Source: Sedimentisphaerales bacterium
GTDB taxonomy: Bacteria; Planctomycetota; Phycisphaerae; Sedimentisphaerales; Anaerobacaceae
Direction of reading: 5' to 3'
Assembly: GCA_016927855.1 (NCBI GenBank)
Contig: JAFGLV010000162.1
Coordinates: forward strand, 1 to 64,000
Length of the DNA stretch: 64,000 nt
This document shows, one piece after another, positions 1 through 9,200 of this stretch; position 1 is the first letter of the stretch; each line of letters starts with the position of its first letter. A program made the translations under genes and the position numbers. The notes below the pieces were generated by a model. It saw nothing but the letters and a program-made list of their open reading frames with translations. It made no database searches and had not been told where the DNA came from.

Positions 1-384
1 GTGATCGACGACCTTGCCCTGGGGCGGGTCCATGATCTGGCGGTGCATGTAGATCAGCTTCTTCTTCTCGTAGCGCACGGCGTAGCCGCCCTGCATGCGC
101 CATTTCCACTGACTGAGCCACTCGTAATCGGCGGCGTCGACGTGGGCACAGTATCCGTCGCCCAGCGCGATCAGGCGGACCTCGCCTTCCGGCTGGCCAG
201 GGCGGGGCCGGTAGTTCGGGCAGATCCCGCCGGCGGGCGTACGGCGCATCCGCCCGAACGACTTCGGGTGGTTCGCGCACGCCGGCAGGTTCAGCAGTCC
301 GGCCGCCACGCACTGGGCGGCGTGCTCGTAGTCGAAACATGCGAACACGCAGTTGAAACAGCAGCGGGTCGTCTTCGTCGCCAT
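1..384 (-). CDS. HNH-type endonuclease with Cys-rich N-terminus (3' end outside window)
   Basis: The reverse strand reads open for 128 codons from an ATG at 384 to the window edge, so the C-terminus is missing. A Shine-Dalgarno-like AAGGACGGAG lies just upstream of the ATG. Residues 7-35 hold a Cys cluster (CCFNCVFAC, then a later CANHP), possibly a metal-binding module. The second half reads VRLIALGDGYCAHVDAADYEWLSQWKW and then YMHRQIMDPPQGKVVDH. That is the usual lead-in of AP2/HNH-type endonucleases, and the final VDH is the start of the HNH metal-finger motif. The catalytic remainder is not visible, so activity cannot be judged. Such small proteins are often solitary and of unknown role. 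Confidence in the family is good; confidence in a biological job is low. Confidence 0.75.
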   Translation of the reverse strand, partial: MATKTTRCCFNCVFACFDYEHAAQCVAAGLLNLPACANHPKSFGRMRRTPAGGICPNYRPRPGQPEGEVRLIALGDGYCAHVDAADYEWLSQWKWRMQGGYAVRYEKKKLIYMHRQIMDPPQGKVVDH

Positions 385-444
385 GCTCCGTCCTTCCGCC
401 TGAAGGTGTCAATCGAGCGACGCATCGCGTCGTGAACGTCAGGT

Positions 445-475
445 ATATGGTACATTGACCATATCTTTATGTCAA
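445..475 (-). promoter_or_regulatory. Candidate promoter with overlapping inverted repeat for the HNH gene
   Basis: Reading the minus strand, TTGACA (475-470) is followed after 17 bases by TACCAT (452-447). A perfect 7-bp inverted repeat, ATATGGT-6 nt-ACCATAT (445-464), covers the spacer end and the -10 region. That is where a repressor operator would sit. The surrounding 60 bases are much more AT-rich than the rest of the window. Seen by eye only; no transcript evidence. Confidence 0.45.
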
Positions 476-653
476 CGGAAATATAAGGAAATATGAGATT
501 TGTTGTATGAATTCTAAACACCTGCCGCCTAAGGAATTAGAGATGTCCGGCGCTCTTTCGCGGGGTGGATGCGTTTCAAGGGCGGCCGGGCCAAGCATGC
601 CGGTAGAAACGCCTGATCCCGCTGCGCGTCGGGGCCGGGCCGCTACGGACGGC

Positions 654-2024
654 TCAGCGTCTGGCGGCGCGGGCTTTTCGTTTGGAGCCTTCGCTGCGGT
701 GGGAGCGTACGAACAGGCGAATCGGCACCTCGGCGACCGGCAGCAGCGTCTGGAGCCGGTTGGCGACGTACCGCAAGTAGTTCTCGTCGAAGAGCTTGGG
801 ATTGTTGACGAACATCAGGATCGTGACGGGATTCGTGGCAATCTGCGTGGCATAGTAGACCCGAGGCCAGGTGGTTTTGGTGCGCTTGGCGCCGCTGCGC
901 TCGTTGCGGATCGTCTCGAAGGCCTTGTTGAGCCGACCGGTGCCGACGCGCAGGTTGGCCTGCTTGAACAGCTCCGCTGAGAGGTCGAGCACCGCCTGGA
1001 CGTTCTTACCGGCGGTGGCGGTCGTGAACGCGATCGGCGCATACTTGAGCACGGGCAGCTTGGCGGTCAGGTAGTCCTCGTAATCGCCGGTGGCCGCGAT
1101 GTCCTTGGCGAGGTCCCACTTGTTGACCACGATGATGCAGGCCCGGTATTCCTCCGCGATCTGCCTGGCCAGCTTCTTGTCCACCTGCGACAGCGGGACC
1201 GTCGCATCGACCAGGAACCAGACGACGTCGGCCCGCTGGATCGAGCGAAAGACGCGCACGCTGCTGTAGAACTCGATGCTGTCGGCCATCTTGCCGCGCT
1301 TGCGCACGCCGGCGGTGTCGATCACGATGAGCGTCTTGCCGTCCTTTTCGATGCGCACGTCCACCGAGTCGCGCGTCGTGCCTGGCACCTCGCTGACGAT
1401 CACCCGCTCGACGCCGGCAATGGCGTTGACCATCGAGCTTTTGCCGGCGTTGCGCTTGCCGACCATCGCGATCTTCATAACCGGTTCCGGCGGGGCGCCC
1501 GACTCCTTGTCGGCCAGGCGCTCGAAGATGCGATCCAGCAGCACAGACTTGTTGAGGTTGTTCTCCGCCGAGACGCAGAGGAACTCGCCAAAGCCCAGCC
1601 GGGTAAACTCGCCGGCGGTCGGGAACATCTTGGCGCTATCGGCCTTATGCGCGACCCCGATGACGTCCAGATTGCCCCGGCGCAGCAGTTGCGCGATCTT
1701 CTCGTCGAGCAGCGTCAGCCCGTCGCGGATATCGACCATGAAGACGATCAGGTCCGCCGCTTCGATGGCCTGGAAGATCTGGCCCTCGATGTGGGCGCTG
1801 AGCTCGTCGGAATCGACGATGCCATAGCCGCCGGTATCGACCAGTTCGAAATAGCGCTCGCCTTCGCCGCCGGGCGCGGGGCGCCCGATGAACGTGCTGA
1901 CCCGATCGCGCGTCACGCCTGCGGTCGGCTCGACGATGCTAATCATTTCTCCAGCCAGCGCGTTGAGCAGGCTGCTCTTGCCCACGTTCGGCCGGCCCAC
2001 GATGGTGACTACCGGTAGACCCAT
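654..2024 (-). CDS. der: Ribosome biogenesis GTPase Der (EngA)
   Basis: This 456-residue protein has two tandem TrmE-Era-type G domains followed by a KH-like C-terminal domain, the architecture unique to Der, an essential factor for 50S subunit maturation. G domain 1 has GRPNVGKSS (about residues 8-16) and VDTGG. G domain 2 begins near residue 185 with GKRNAGKSS, where Ala replaces the common Val, then DTAG and NKWD. The C-terminus ends in a basic Lys/Arg-rich tail. Length matches the family. The ATG start places the first P-loop at the usual distance from the N-terminus. It is a housekeeping gene with no operon partner here and marks conserved chromosome next to the accessory carbohydrate genes. 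Confidence 0.97.
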   Translation of the reverse strand: MGLPVVTIVGRPNVGKSSLLNALAGEMISIVEPTAGVTRDRVSTFIGRPAPGGEGERYFELVDTGGYGIVDSDELSAHIEGQIFQAIEAADLIVFMVDIRDGLTLLDEKIAQLLRRGNLDVIGVAHKADSAKMFPTAGEFTRLGFGEFLCVSAENNLNKSVLLDRIFERLADKESGAPPEPVMKIAMVGKRNAGKSSMVNAIAGVERVIVSEVPGTTRDSVDVRIEKDGKTLIVIDTAGVRKRGKMADSIEFYSSVRVFRSIQRADVVWFLVDATVPLSQVDKKLARQIAEEYRACIIVVNKWDLAKDIAATGDYEDYLTAKLPVLKYAPIAFTTATAGKNVQAVLDLSAELFKQANLRVGTGRLNKAFETIRNERSGAKRTKTTWPRVYYATQIATNPVTILMFVNNPKLFDENYLRYVANRLQTLLPVAEVPIRLFVRSHRSEGSKRKARAARR

Positions 2025-2286
2025 ACGATACCCAAAACCCGTTTCTGAAGTGGGCGGATGATTATTCGCCCCTACGGTCCCCGCCGCACATGGCGGAGCC
2101 GACGCGAGGAGCCATTATACCAGAACCGCCGGGGGCTCGAAACGGTTCTCGGCGGTTTGGAAGATGTCGCTGTCAAGGCGGGCCGCGGCGTGGTAAACTC
2201 GTGTCCGCCTGACCTCTCAGGCTTGGGGGCCGGTTGGAGGCAGGATCGCTGCCCGGCTAGTATCACGCTTTGTTGGAGCCAGTATC

Positions 2287-4194
2287 ATGATTCGCAGCTC
2301 GATTTGCACCGCTGTCATCGCCACATTATTGCTGGGGAAGGTCGCACCTGTATCGGCTCAACGTCAGATGGAGAATCTCACGCGTGGAGTTGTCGCTGTC
2401 AAACAGGCCGACGGGGTCTACGTCGGCTGGCGGCTGTTCGGCACCGACCCCGAGGGCCTCGCGTTCAACGTTTATCGCACCAGCAACGGCGGCGCGCCGA
2501 CCAAAGTCAACGTCGTGCCGCTGACCGGCGCAACCAACCTCCTGGATCGCGACGCTGACCCCAACGCGGCCCTCGAGTATTTCGTCCGTCCGGTCCGGGA
2601 TGGTCAGGAATTGGCCGGCTCAAAGCCGGTTCGCGTCTGGAACGACGACTACCTCGAAATCCCGATCCAGCCGATCGAGCGATACCGGCCCGGCGACGCC
2701 TCCGTAGCCGACCTCGACGGTGACGGCGAGTACGAAATCATCCTGCACCAAGCCTCGCGTGGGCAGGACAACTCGTTTGCCGGTATCACCGGGACGCCTG
2801 TGTTCGACGCCTACAAGCTCGACGGCACGCACTTGTGGCGCATCGACCTGGGCATCAACATTCGCGAGGGAGAACACTATACCCAGTTCATGGTCTACGA
2901 CCTCGACGGAGACGGCCGAGCCGAGTTTGCCTGCAAAACTGCCGACGGGACGAAAGATGGCAAAGGCCAGATCATTGGCGACAAGGACAAGGACTGGCGC
3001 ACGCTCAATGAGGGCGACCGCACTCACGGCCGCATTCTCAAGGGCCCCGAATACCTGACCATCTTCGACGGTCTGACCGGCGCCGCGCTCAAGACGGTCG
3101 ATTACGTCCCGAGCCGTGACCCTATCGACGGTTGGGGCGGTATCGGAGGCAACGGCGGCAATGACAGCTATGGCAACCGTTGCGACCGCTTTCTCGCCTG
3201 CGTCGCCTACCTCGATGGCGTGCGTCCGAGCCTGGTGATGTGTCGCGGCGTGTATGGGCGGATCGTCATGGCCGCCTGGGACTGGCGCGACGGCGCGCTA
3301 ACCCAGCGCTGGGTTTTCGACTCCGGGATCAGCTACCCGCCCTTCGAGGACGCTTCGCCGTACTCCGGTATGGGCGGCCACTCGCTCTCGGTCGCCGATG
3401 TCGACGCCGACGGCAAGGATGAGATCGTCTATCACGCGATGGTCGTCGATGACAACGGCAAAGGCCTCTACTCCACCGGCTGGCGGCACGGCGACGCGAT
3501 GTACGTCACCGACATGTATCCCGACCGGCCCGGCCTGGAGGTCTTCACCGTCCACGAGAACGAGGACGACACCGTGCGGTTCCAGAGCCCCGGCGCCGCG
3601 ATGCGCGATGCGCGCTCCGGTGAGACCATCTGGAAGCACAGTCTCGGTATCGATGTCGGCGGTGGCGTCGCAGCCGACATCGACCCGCGCCATCGCGGCT
3701 ATGAAGCCTGGGGCGGTCCCGGCGGCATCCGGGATGCCGACGGTAACGACGTCGGACCGGCGCCGCGCTCGACGGGCTTCGTCATCTGGTGGGACGGCGA
3801 CCTGCTGCGCGAGCTGGTCAGCCGCTCAGGCGTCTCCAAATGGAACTGGCAAGAGGGGCGGCTGGAGACGATCTTCTCAACCGGCGCTCGGTCGGGACCT
3901 CGCGGCCCCAACGTCATGGCGGACCTGGTCGGTGACTGGCGCGAGGAGATGCTGATGACGGCGCCGGACGGTCGCTCCCTGCGTCTCTACACCACGACGA
4001 TCCCCACCGAGCATCGGATCCATACGCTAATGCACGATCCGCAATATCGGCTTTCGGTCGCCTGGCAGAACGTGGTTTACAACAAGCCGCCATACCCCGG
4101 CTTCTTCCTGGGGCACGATATGGCCGCACCACCGCGACCCAACATCTATCTCATCGGCAAGGGGGACGCCATCGCTGGTGTGAGAACGCAGTAG
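2287..4194 (+). CDS. Secreted rhamnogalacturonan lyase, PL11 family
   Basis: This 635-residue protein has a signal peptide (hydrophobic stretch to about residue 24, ending VSAQ). The start of the mature protein, MENLTRGVVAV, and the following VYVGWRLFGTDPEGLAFNVYR are typical of PL11 lyases (YesW/YesX type). These cleave the alternating rhamnose-galacturonate backbone of rhamnogalacturonan I by beta-elimination. The body carries repeated Asp-rich blades such as VADLDGDGEYEI, VYDLDGDGRAEF and VADVDADGKDEI, the calcium-binding FG-GAP-like loops of the eight-bladed PL11 propeller. Length (about 600) fits. It is followed 28 bp later by a membrane glycosyltransferase gene that is probably unrelated. 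It lies more than 20 kb from the main hydrolase clusters but fits the same pectin theme. Confidence 0.92.
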   Translation: MIRSSICTAVIATLLLGKVAPVSAQRQMENLTRGVVAVKQADGVYVGWRLFGTDPEGLAFNVYRTSNGGAPTKVNVVPLTGATNLLDRDADPNAALEYFVRPVRDGQELAGSKPVRVWNDDYLEIPIQPIERYRPGDASVADLDGDGEYEIILHQASRGQDNSFAGITGTPVFDAYKLDGTHLWRIDLGINIREGEHYTQFMVYDLDGDGRAEFACKTADGTKDGKGQIIGDKDKDWRTLNEGDRTHGRILKGPEYLTIFDGLTGAALKTVDYVPSRDPIDGWGGIGGNGGNDSYGNRCDRFLACVAYLDGVRPSLVMCRGVYGRIVMAAWDWRDGALTQRWVFDSGISYPPFEDASPYSGMGGHSLSVADVDADGKDEIVYHAMVVDDNGKGLYSTGWRHGDAMYVTDMYPDRPGLEVFTVHENEDDTVRFQSPGAAMRDARSGETIWKHSLGIDVGGGVAADIDPRHRGYEAWGGPGGIRDADGNDVGPAPRSTGFVIWWDGDLLRELVSRSGVSKWNWQEGRLETIFSTGARSGPRGPNVMADLVGDWREEMLMTAPDGRSLRLYTTTIPTEHRIHTLMHDPQYRLSVAWQNVVYNKPPYPGFFLGHDMAAPPRPNIYLIGKGDAIAGVRTQ

Positions 4195-4222
4195 TCACGG
4201 AATCGGCAGGGGGGCACCCCGC

Positions 4223-6076
4223 ATGGAAGGCGACCGTCCGGCTCTGGACGACACGCGTAAGCAAAGCTGCTGGCTGCGCCCGGAGGTGGTGTTTCTCGTC
4301 GCGCTGGTCATCGCGGCCTACTTCTCGATGCTGACGGCGCTGCCGGTCCGCGGCGAAGAGTCCCGCTGGGCCCGCGTCGCGACGGAGATGCTCGAAACGG
4401 GAGACTGGATCGTGCCGCGCCAGCAGGGAGAGCCCTTCCTCGACCGTCCTCCACTCGGCCCTTGGACGATGGCTCTGGTCGGCTGGGCGCGCGGACGCGT
4501 CGACCTGGTGGCGATTCGCCTGCCGAGCGTCCTTGCGACTCTCGCGACGACGCTGCTGATCTATGGCTATAGCTGTCGATCGCTCTCGCGACTGGGCGCG
4601 TTCGCAGCCGGCGCGACGTACGCGAGTTTCGGGCTCGTACACCAGCTCGGCTGGACCGGCGAGAACGAAGCGGTGTACACCCTCCTGCTGGGCGGAGCGT
4701 TGCTCCTGTGGCATACGGGACTCGTGCGCTCCTGGCCGCCGGCTTTGATCTGGAGCGTCGGTTACGGCCTGGCTGCTCTCGCGACGCTCGTCAAAGGACC
4801 CCAGGCGCCGGTCTACTTCGTGGCTGTCACCACAGTGTATCTCCTGGTCCAGCGGCGTGAAGCGGGCCTCGTGAAGCGTGAAGCGTCGTCGAAAGCGGAC
4901 AGTTGGCGCTTGACAATCGCGTCCTACCTGGCTGGAATCGGCGCGTTCGCGCTAATCGTCGGCTTGTGGCTCGTTCCCCTCTACCTTCGAACCGGCTGGC
5001 AATCCGTCCTCGACATCCTCACGCAGACTTCTGCGATACGCTACGGCACCGACGGCTTACTCGCGCACCTGGCGCTGTATCCGCTCGAGGTCTGGGTGAG
5101 TCTCTTGCCCGGCACCGTCGTTCTGGTCGGATTGGCATATCCGCGCCTCTTCCGCCAAATGGGCGCCGCGCCCGCCGAGGTGCGTTTCGCGCTGGTCGGC
5201 ATTCTGGTGACGTTCCCTTCCGTGTGGCTGGCGCAAGAGGCCCGGCCGCGCTACTTCATGCCGTTGTCCGCGTGCGTCGCTGTGATCGTGGGCTGGACGA
5301 TCGAGCGTCTCGTCGCACCCCCTCGTGTCGCGGGCGTCCCCGCCCGCGCGTGGCGAGGGCATCCGGCCCTCGAATCGAAGGCGAGACGCCTTCGAGACAC
5401 GCGGGCAAGATGCCCGCGACACGAGGCGCCGCGCTTCTGGTGGCGGTTCTGTATGTTCAGCGCCGCGGCGGGGATCGGTGGCTTCGCGGTCGTCCTGTCG
5501 CTGGCTGGGCATACCGGCAGCGCGTCCCTTGCAGCGATCGCGCCGCCGCTGTCTCAAGCGGTTGCCTATGTCGCGATCCTGCTGGCCATCGCAGGTGTTC
5601 TCGCCTGGTCTGCCCTTCGTGTCCATGCGCGCAGCGCCCTGATCGCGGTCGCGGCGCTGGCGGTCTTCCAGGGGCTTCTCTTTCGCGGTTTGGTGACCGG
5701 CGCGCTGAGCCGGAACGCGAACGACCTGACCGGGATCGTCGCGAACCTGCGCCGCGAGTTGCCGGCCGACGTGCGTCTGGTCAGCTTCGGCATCGCCAAT
5801 CACCGTTTCGCCTACCACTACCAGACCATGATCGGGCAACTGGCGTGGCCTCAGAGCGAGGCCGACGTCCCGTCTGACGTGACGTATTTTTGCTTCGACC
5901 CGGCAGTGTGTCCCACCTTGTTGCCCTTCGATCCAAATGCCAGCGGCGCAGCGCTCCAGGAGGCATCCGCCTTGCCGTTCGAGTGGGAGTGCATCGCCTG
6001 GCTCAACACCGGCCGCAACCGCAGCGAGGTCCCCGAAGAGATCACCATTATCGGCCGGATCGTCCGCCGCCGGTAG
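4223..6076 (+). CDS. Membrane glycosyltransferase, GT39/ArnT-like, with two in-frame repeat insertions
   Basis: This 617-residue multipass membrane protein starts at an ATG preceded by a G-rich ribosome site. The N-terminal region has ALPVRGEESRWARVATEMLETGDW and FLDRPPLGPW. That is the first-loop pattern of GT39/ArnT-like transferases, which move a sugar from a polyprenyl phosphate to a lipid or protein on the outer membrane face; the acceptor here is unknown. About a dozen hydrophobic helices follow, and the C-terminal third is a periplasmic tail. Two stretches do not look like transferase sequence: residues 211-235 (EAGLVKREASSK) and residues 366-402 (GVPARAWRGHPALESKARR). Both are encoded by dispersed repeats found elsewhere in the window, so they are read as in-frame insertions into loops. 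Confidence 0.8.
   Translation: MEGDRPALDDTRKQSCWLRPEVVFLVALVIAAYFSMLTALPVRGEESRWARVATEMLETGDWIVPRQQGEPFLDRPPLGPWTMALVGWARGRVDLVAIRLPSVLATLATTLLIYGYSCRSLSRLGAFAAGATYASFGLVHQLGWTGENEAVYTLLLGGALLLWHTGLVRSWPPALIWSVGYGLAALATLVKGPQAPVYFVAVTTVYLLVQRREAGLVKREASSKADSWRLTIASYLAGIGAFALIVGLWLVPLYLRTGWQSVLDILTQTSAIRYGTDGLLAHLALYPLEVWVSLLPGTVVLVGLAYPRLFRQMGAAPAEVRFALVGILVTFPSVWLAQEARPRYFMPLSACVAVIVGWTIERLVAPPRVAGVPARAWRGHPALESKARRLRDTRARCPRHEAPRFWWRFCMFSAAAGIGGFAVVLSLAGHTGSASLAAIAPPLSQAVAYVAILLAIAGVLAWSALRVHARSALIAVAALAVFQGLLFRGLVTGALSRNANDLTGIVANLRRELPADVRLVSFGIANHRFAYHYQTMIGQLAWPQSEADVPSDVTYFCFDPAVCPTLLPFDPNASGAALQEASALPFEWECIAWLNTGRNRSEVPEEITIIGRIVRRR
4854..4926 (+). repeat. Dispersed repeat copy 1 (GTGAAGCGTGAAGCGT type) inside the GT39 gene
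   Basis: A stretch of about 70 bases, GGCGTGAAGCGGGCCTCGTG and onward, is repeated in inverted orientation at 6076-6153 with few mismatches. In this copy it is translated in frame as part of the glycosyltransferase (REAGLVKREASSKA). The matching non-coding copy shows that the segment is mobile or repetitive rather than protein-derived. Confidence 0.7.
5321..5426. repeat. Terminal-inverted-repeat element inside the GT39 gene
   Basis: A perfect 15-bp terminal inverted repeat, CCTCGTGTCGCGGGC (5321-5335) and GCCCGCGACACGAGG (5412-5426), bounds a 106-base segment with an internal palindrome around CGAAGGCGAGACGCCTTCG. The same core (GTGTCGCGGGC ... GCCCGCGACAC) recurs near 24753, 31541 and 56529, with a variant at 52440. 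There is no coding capacity of its own, so it resembles a MITE- or REP-like element. Confidence 0.75.
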
Positions 6077-6153
6077 GACCCGATCGTGAAGTGTGAAGCG
6101 GGAGCTGTTTGCCTTCGATGACGCTTCACGCTTCACGAGTCCCGCTTCACGCC
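6076..6153 (-). repeat. Dispersed repeat copy 2 (inverted relative to 4854)
   Basis: The minus strand from 6153 to 6076 reads GGCGTGAAGCGGGACTCGTG and continues with the same GAAGCGTGAAGCGTC core as 4854-4926. This copy starts at the last base of the glycosyltransferase stop codon and lies in the gap before the ankyrin protein gene. It contains internal inverted GTGAAG/CTTCAC repeats and could form a hairpin. Confidence 0.65.
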
Positions 6154-6299
6154 ATGCTGATGGGACTTGAATGCCTTCATCAGCTCTGATAGAGTTGCCC
6201 TCAGACACATGGCCGGAGAATGTCGGACTTCTGGCACGCGTACGTGTCGCGGGCTCCGGACGCCCGCGACACGAGCTGGCCGAAGAAAGAGAGGACAAC

Positions 6300-9200
6300 A
6301 TGGTCGAGACACGAGACGGAATACGTGGTTTCCTACTGGTGGTGGTGGTGCTCTGCTGCGCGCAGGCGGCCGGCGGCGAGGTATCCAGCGACCCGAACGC
6401 TCAGCGCCAGGCGCTGCTGGCCCGAGTGGCCGGCCTGGCGGACTCGCCCCAGGCGTGCCACGACCTGCTCGAACGGCGGTTTCTGGAGGGGCATTGGGAC
6501 GACGTCAAAGCCGCGCTGGACCAACGCGACGCAGACGGCGCCTATGTCCTCGCGGACTATCGCTTTGCCTTGCTGCGCGCTCGCTGCGCCCGGGAGGTAT
6601 TCACGCGCTATTCGCGATCGGCAAACCCGCGAGGCCGGCCCGCCGAGGAGCAGGGCGCTGAGTTGCGGCGCCTCGCTCGCGACGCGACGACGGCTTACGA
6701 AGAGGCCTTCCGGCTGGCGCCGTGCGCGTTCGAACGAGCGTGCGTCTACGCGCGCTGGCATGAACTGCACACGATCTCACGGTTCGAAGCTGACTCGCTC
6801 CTGCTGCGTAGCGGCTCGCCGCTGGAACAGGTGGGTGAGCCGGCGGGCGAGACGCTCGCGCAGCAAGCGTCGAGATTGCGTGCGGCGGCCTCGCAGGTGC
6901 TTGGCTCACTGACCCCCTCGGGCAATCCGATGGAACGCCCGGCACAAGACGCGTTCCTCGACGTGCTGACGGAGGAATACCTGAAGGTGGGCCGGATCGA
7001 CGTGCCGGAAGAGGTCTTTGCGGAGGTGCTGGAGGACGTCCCGGAGTTTCTGCAAAAGGCGATCCACCCGATGGTGTTAGCGTATCCGGACAAAAACCGG
7101 ATCACGCTGCAATGTCACCTCTGGTACGCGTTGACGGGACCGCGCCCCGACGCGATCGAAGAGGAGTTCATCGACCGCCAAATCCAGACGGTCGACTGGT
7201 GTCTGCAACAGGGCATGGCCGGCGCGGGCCCGGAATATGGCCAAGCCGCCTCCCAGGCCTTCCTCGAAATGGTCAGAATCGAGCGGAACAACCGCCTCGT
7301 CCTCCATTTCAAAAGGGCCTTCCTGCCGCGCCAATGGTCCGATCCCGAGCGTGACGGAGAGGGGATTGAAAAGGATGTCCTCGAGAGAATCGACCACGCT
7401 CTTGAGCAACTGGCGGAGAGGGCGCGACTGCCTATGGCACGCTTTCTGTCTGCCGAGGAGACGGAGAAAAGGGCGCAGGAGCGCGTCGCGATGACGATCC
7501 GATCGCTCACGGTCAGTCTGATGACCCAGCTCGCTCCGCTTCCGTTCGCTCCGGGCCGTCAGCAACCTCCAGGCGCGACGGTCTCGGGCGGCGGCACCAC
7601 GCATCGCGAGTCCAACATCTGGGTCTACACCGCCGACAACTATCAGCCGATTCCGCCCTATCCGTGGAAGAAGTCGATCACGCCCATCGACTCTTCGAGG
7701 GCCAGCGCGCGGCAGATTGCCCAGCGCGTGCTGACCGCTCTGGCGCGCGGAGACACCGCTACGCTCGATACGCTGGTCGTGGTATCGAGAGGGTTCTCGA
7801 AGAACGACGCGCGGCATCTGGCCGGGATGCTGAACGAGGCGGCAGAGTCGGCTCAGCCGGTGCGCGTGGACGATGTCAACGATATCTTGATCGAGGAACC
7901 ATGGTCGTGGTCAGCGGTGCGCGCCGCACACGCCGAGCTGCCGCTGGCACTCGTGTTGCGCTGGAAAGAGGGCGCGTACTGGCTGGCCTGGGCCGGGGCG
8001 GTTCAGGAGCAATCTCGGTCAGCGCTGGCCAGCGTGTTGGAGGAGCTCAAGCCCCATCTTGAGTTGCCGCCGGCGGCCGAGCCTGTCGCGGTCCTCCCGC
8101 CGGCGCACATTGCGTCTGTCGAAGATATTGGAGCGATTGAATCGCTGGAAGTGATCTCCGCCGGTCACAGTTGGCGAGTGCAACTGGCGCTGATCGAGCG
8201 AGGCGACCTGTCACCGGCGCGACGGCTCTACTGTCGGGCACAATGGACCGACGCCAACCGCCCGGCGCGACCGATTCCATTCGGGCGCTACACCGCGCGA
8301 CATCTGGGGCCGGTGATATGGACGTGTAGCGAGGCAGGCTTTCAAGAGCACGCGCCCGAGCTAAGCGGCTATCCGGCGCCTCCCGTGACCGTTTGCGCCG
8401 ACGGCTGCCTGTACGCGGCGCTGCTGCCTCTCGGCGGGTTCAAGGACCTGTACGTGCAGGTCTACTCCGCCTTCGACGGCGGGGAGCTGGCGCGTCAGCA
8501 TCTCGGTCCGGCCGAGGCGTCCGCCTGGCCTTGGGGTCACTTCATGGCGTACAAACCGGGTGAGCCGTTCGGCGTCGCCGCCGGTTTCGAGCCTGCGTTT
8601 CCAGGCTTGCCTGCCTTCAAGGCCGCTATGTCCGGCGCCCAGGGACCTTCAATCACGCTGAGCCTGAAGGACGGCTTCTTCGAGCTTCGGACCGACCAGC
8701 GGATGTTACCCACCCGAGGAAGTCGTCTGTTGGCGCGCTGGTGGGTGAACGGCCAGCCTGTCATACCCCTGCAGTCCAGGGGGCCGATTGGAGCCGCAGG
8801 CCTGGGCAACGAGAGCCTCGCTCGCGTCTTGCGCCTGCCGGCGAACCTGTCGGTGCTGTTGAACGCCAGGCGCGGCGACAGGATCGGCTTGCAGGTGATG
8901 CTCGCGCCGGATCGCGTCGAGTCGGTGTCGCTGGGCAACGAGCAGGAGCGGTGCATCGCGACTCTGGACGAGCGGCACACGCCGTCGGTGCCGCTGCTGA
9001 GCAATCGCATCGAGTTTCGCGCCGACGCGCAAATGCTCGCGCCGCGCAATCTCGCAGCGCCCACCCGCGCGAACGTCCAGGCGCTGGCGGATGCCATCAG
9101 GGACAGGGACGTACGCCAAGTGCGCCGTCTATTGGCCACCTGTCCCCAACTGGCGAGCAGTGGTGCTCAGGTGGTCGGGAACATCGGCGTGAGTTTCGTG

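Noticed and set aside
1-435. Plus-strand open frame at the left edge
   Set aside because: It is antisense to the HNH gene; the minus-strand reading has a ribosome site and family motifs.
5057-6301. Long minus-strand frame of 414 codons opposite the GT39 gene
   Set aside because: Arg/Gly/Asp-rich shadow with no ribosome site; it only shares repeat-encoded peptides with the plus strand.
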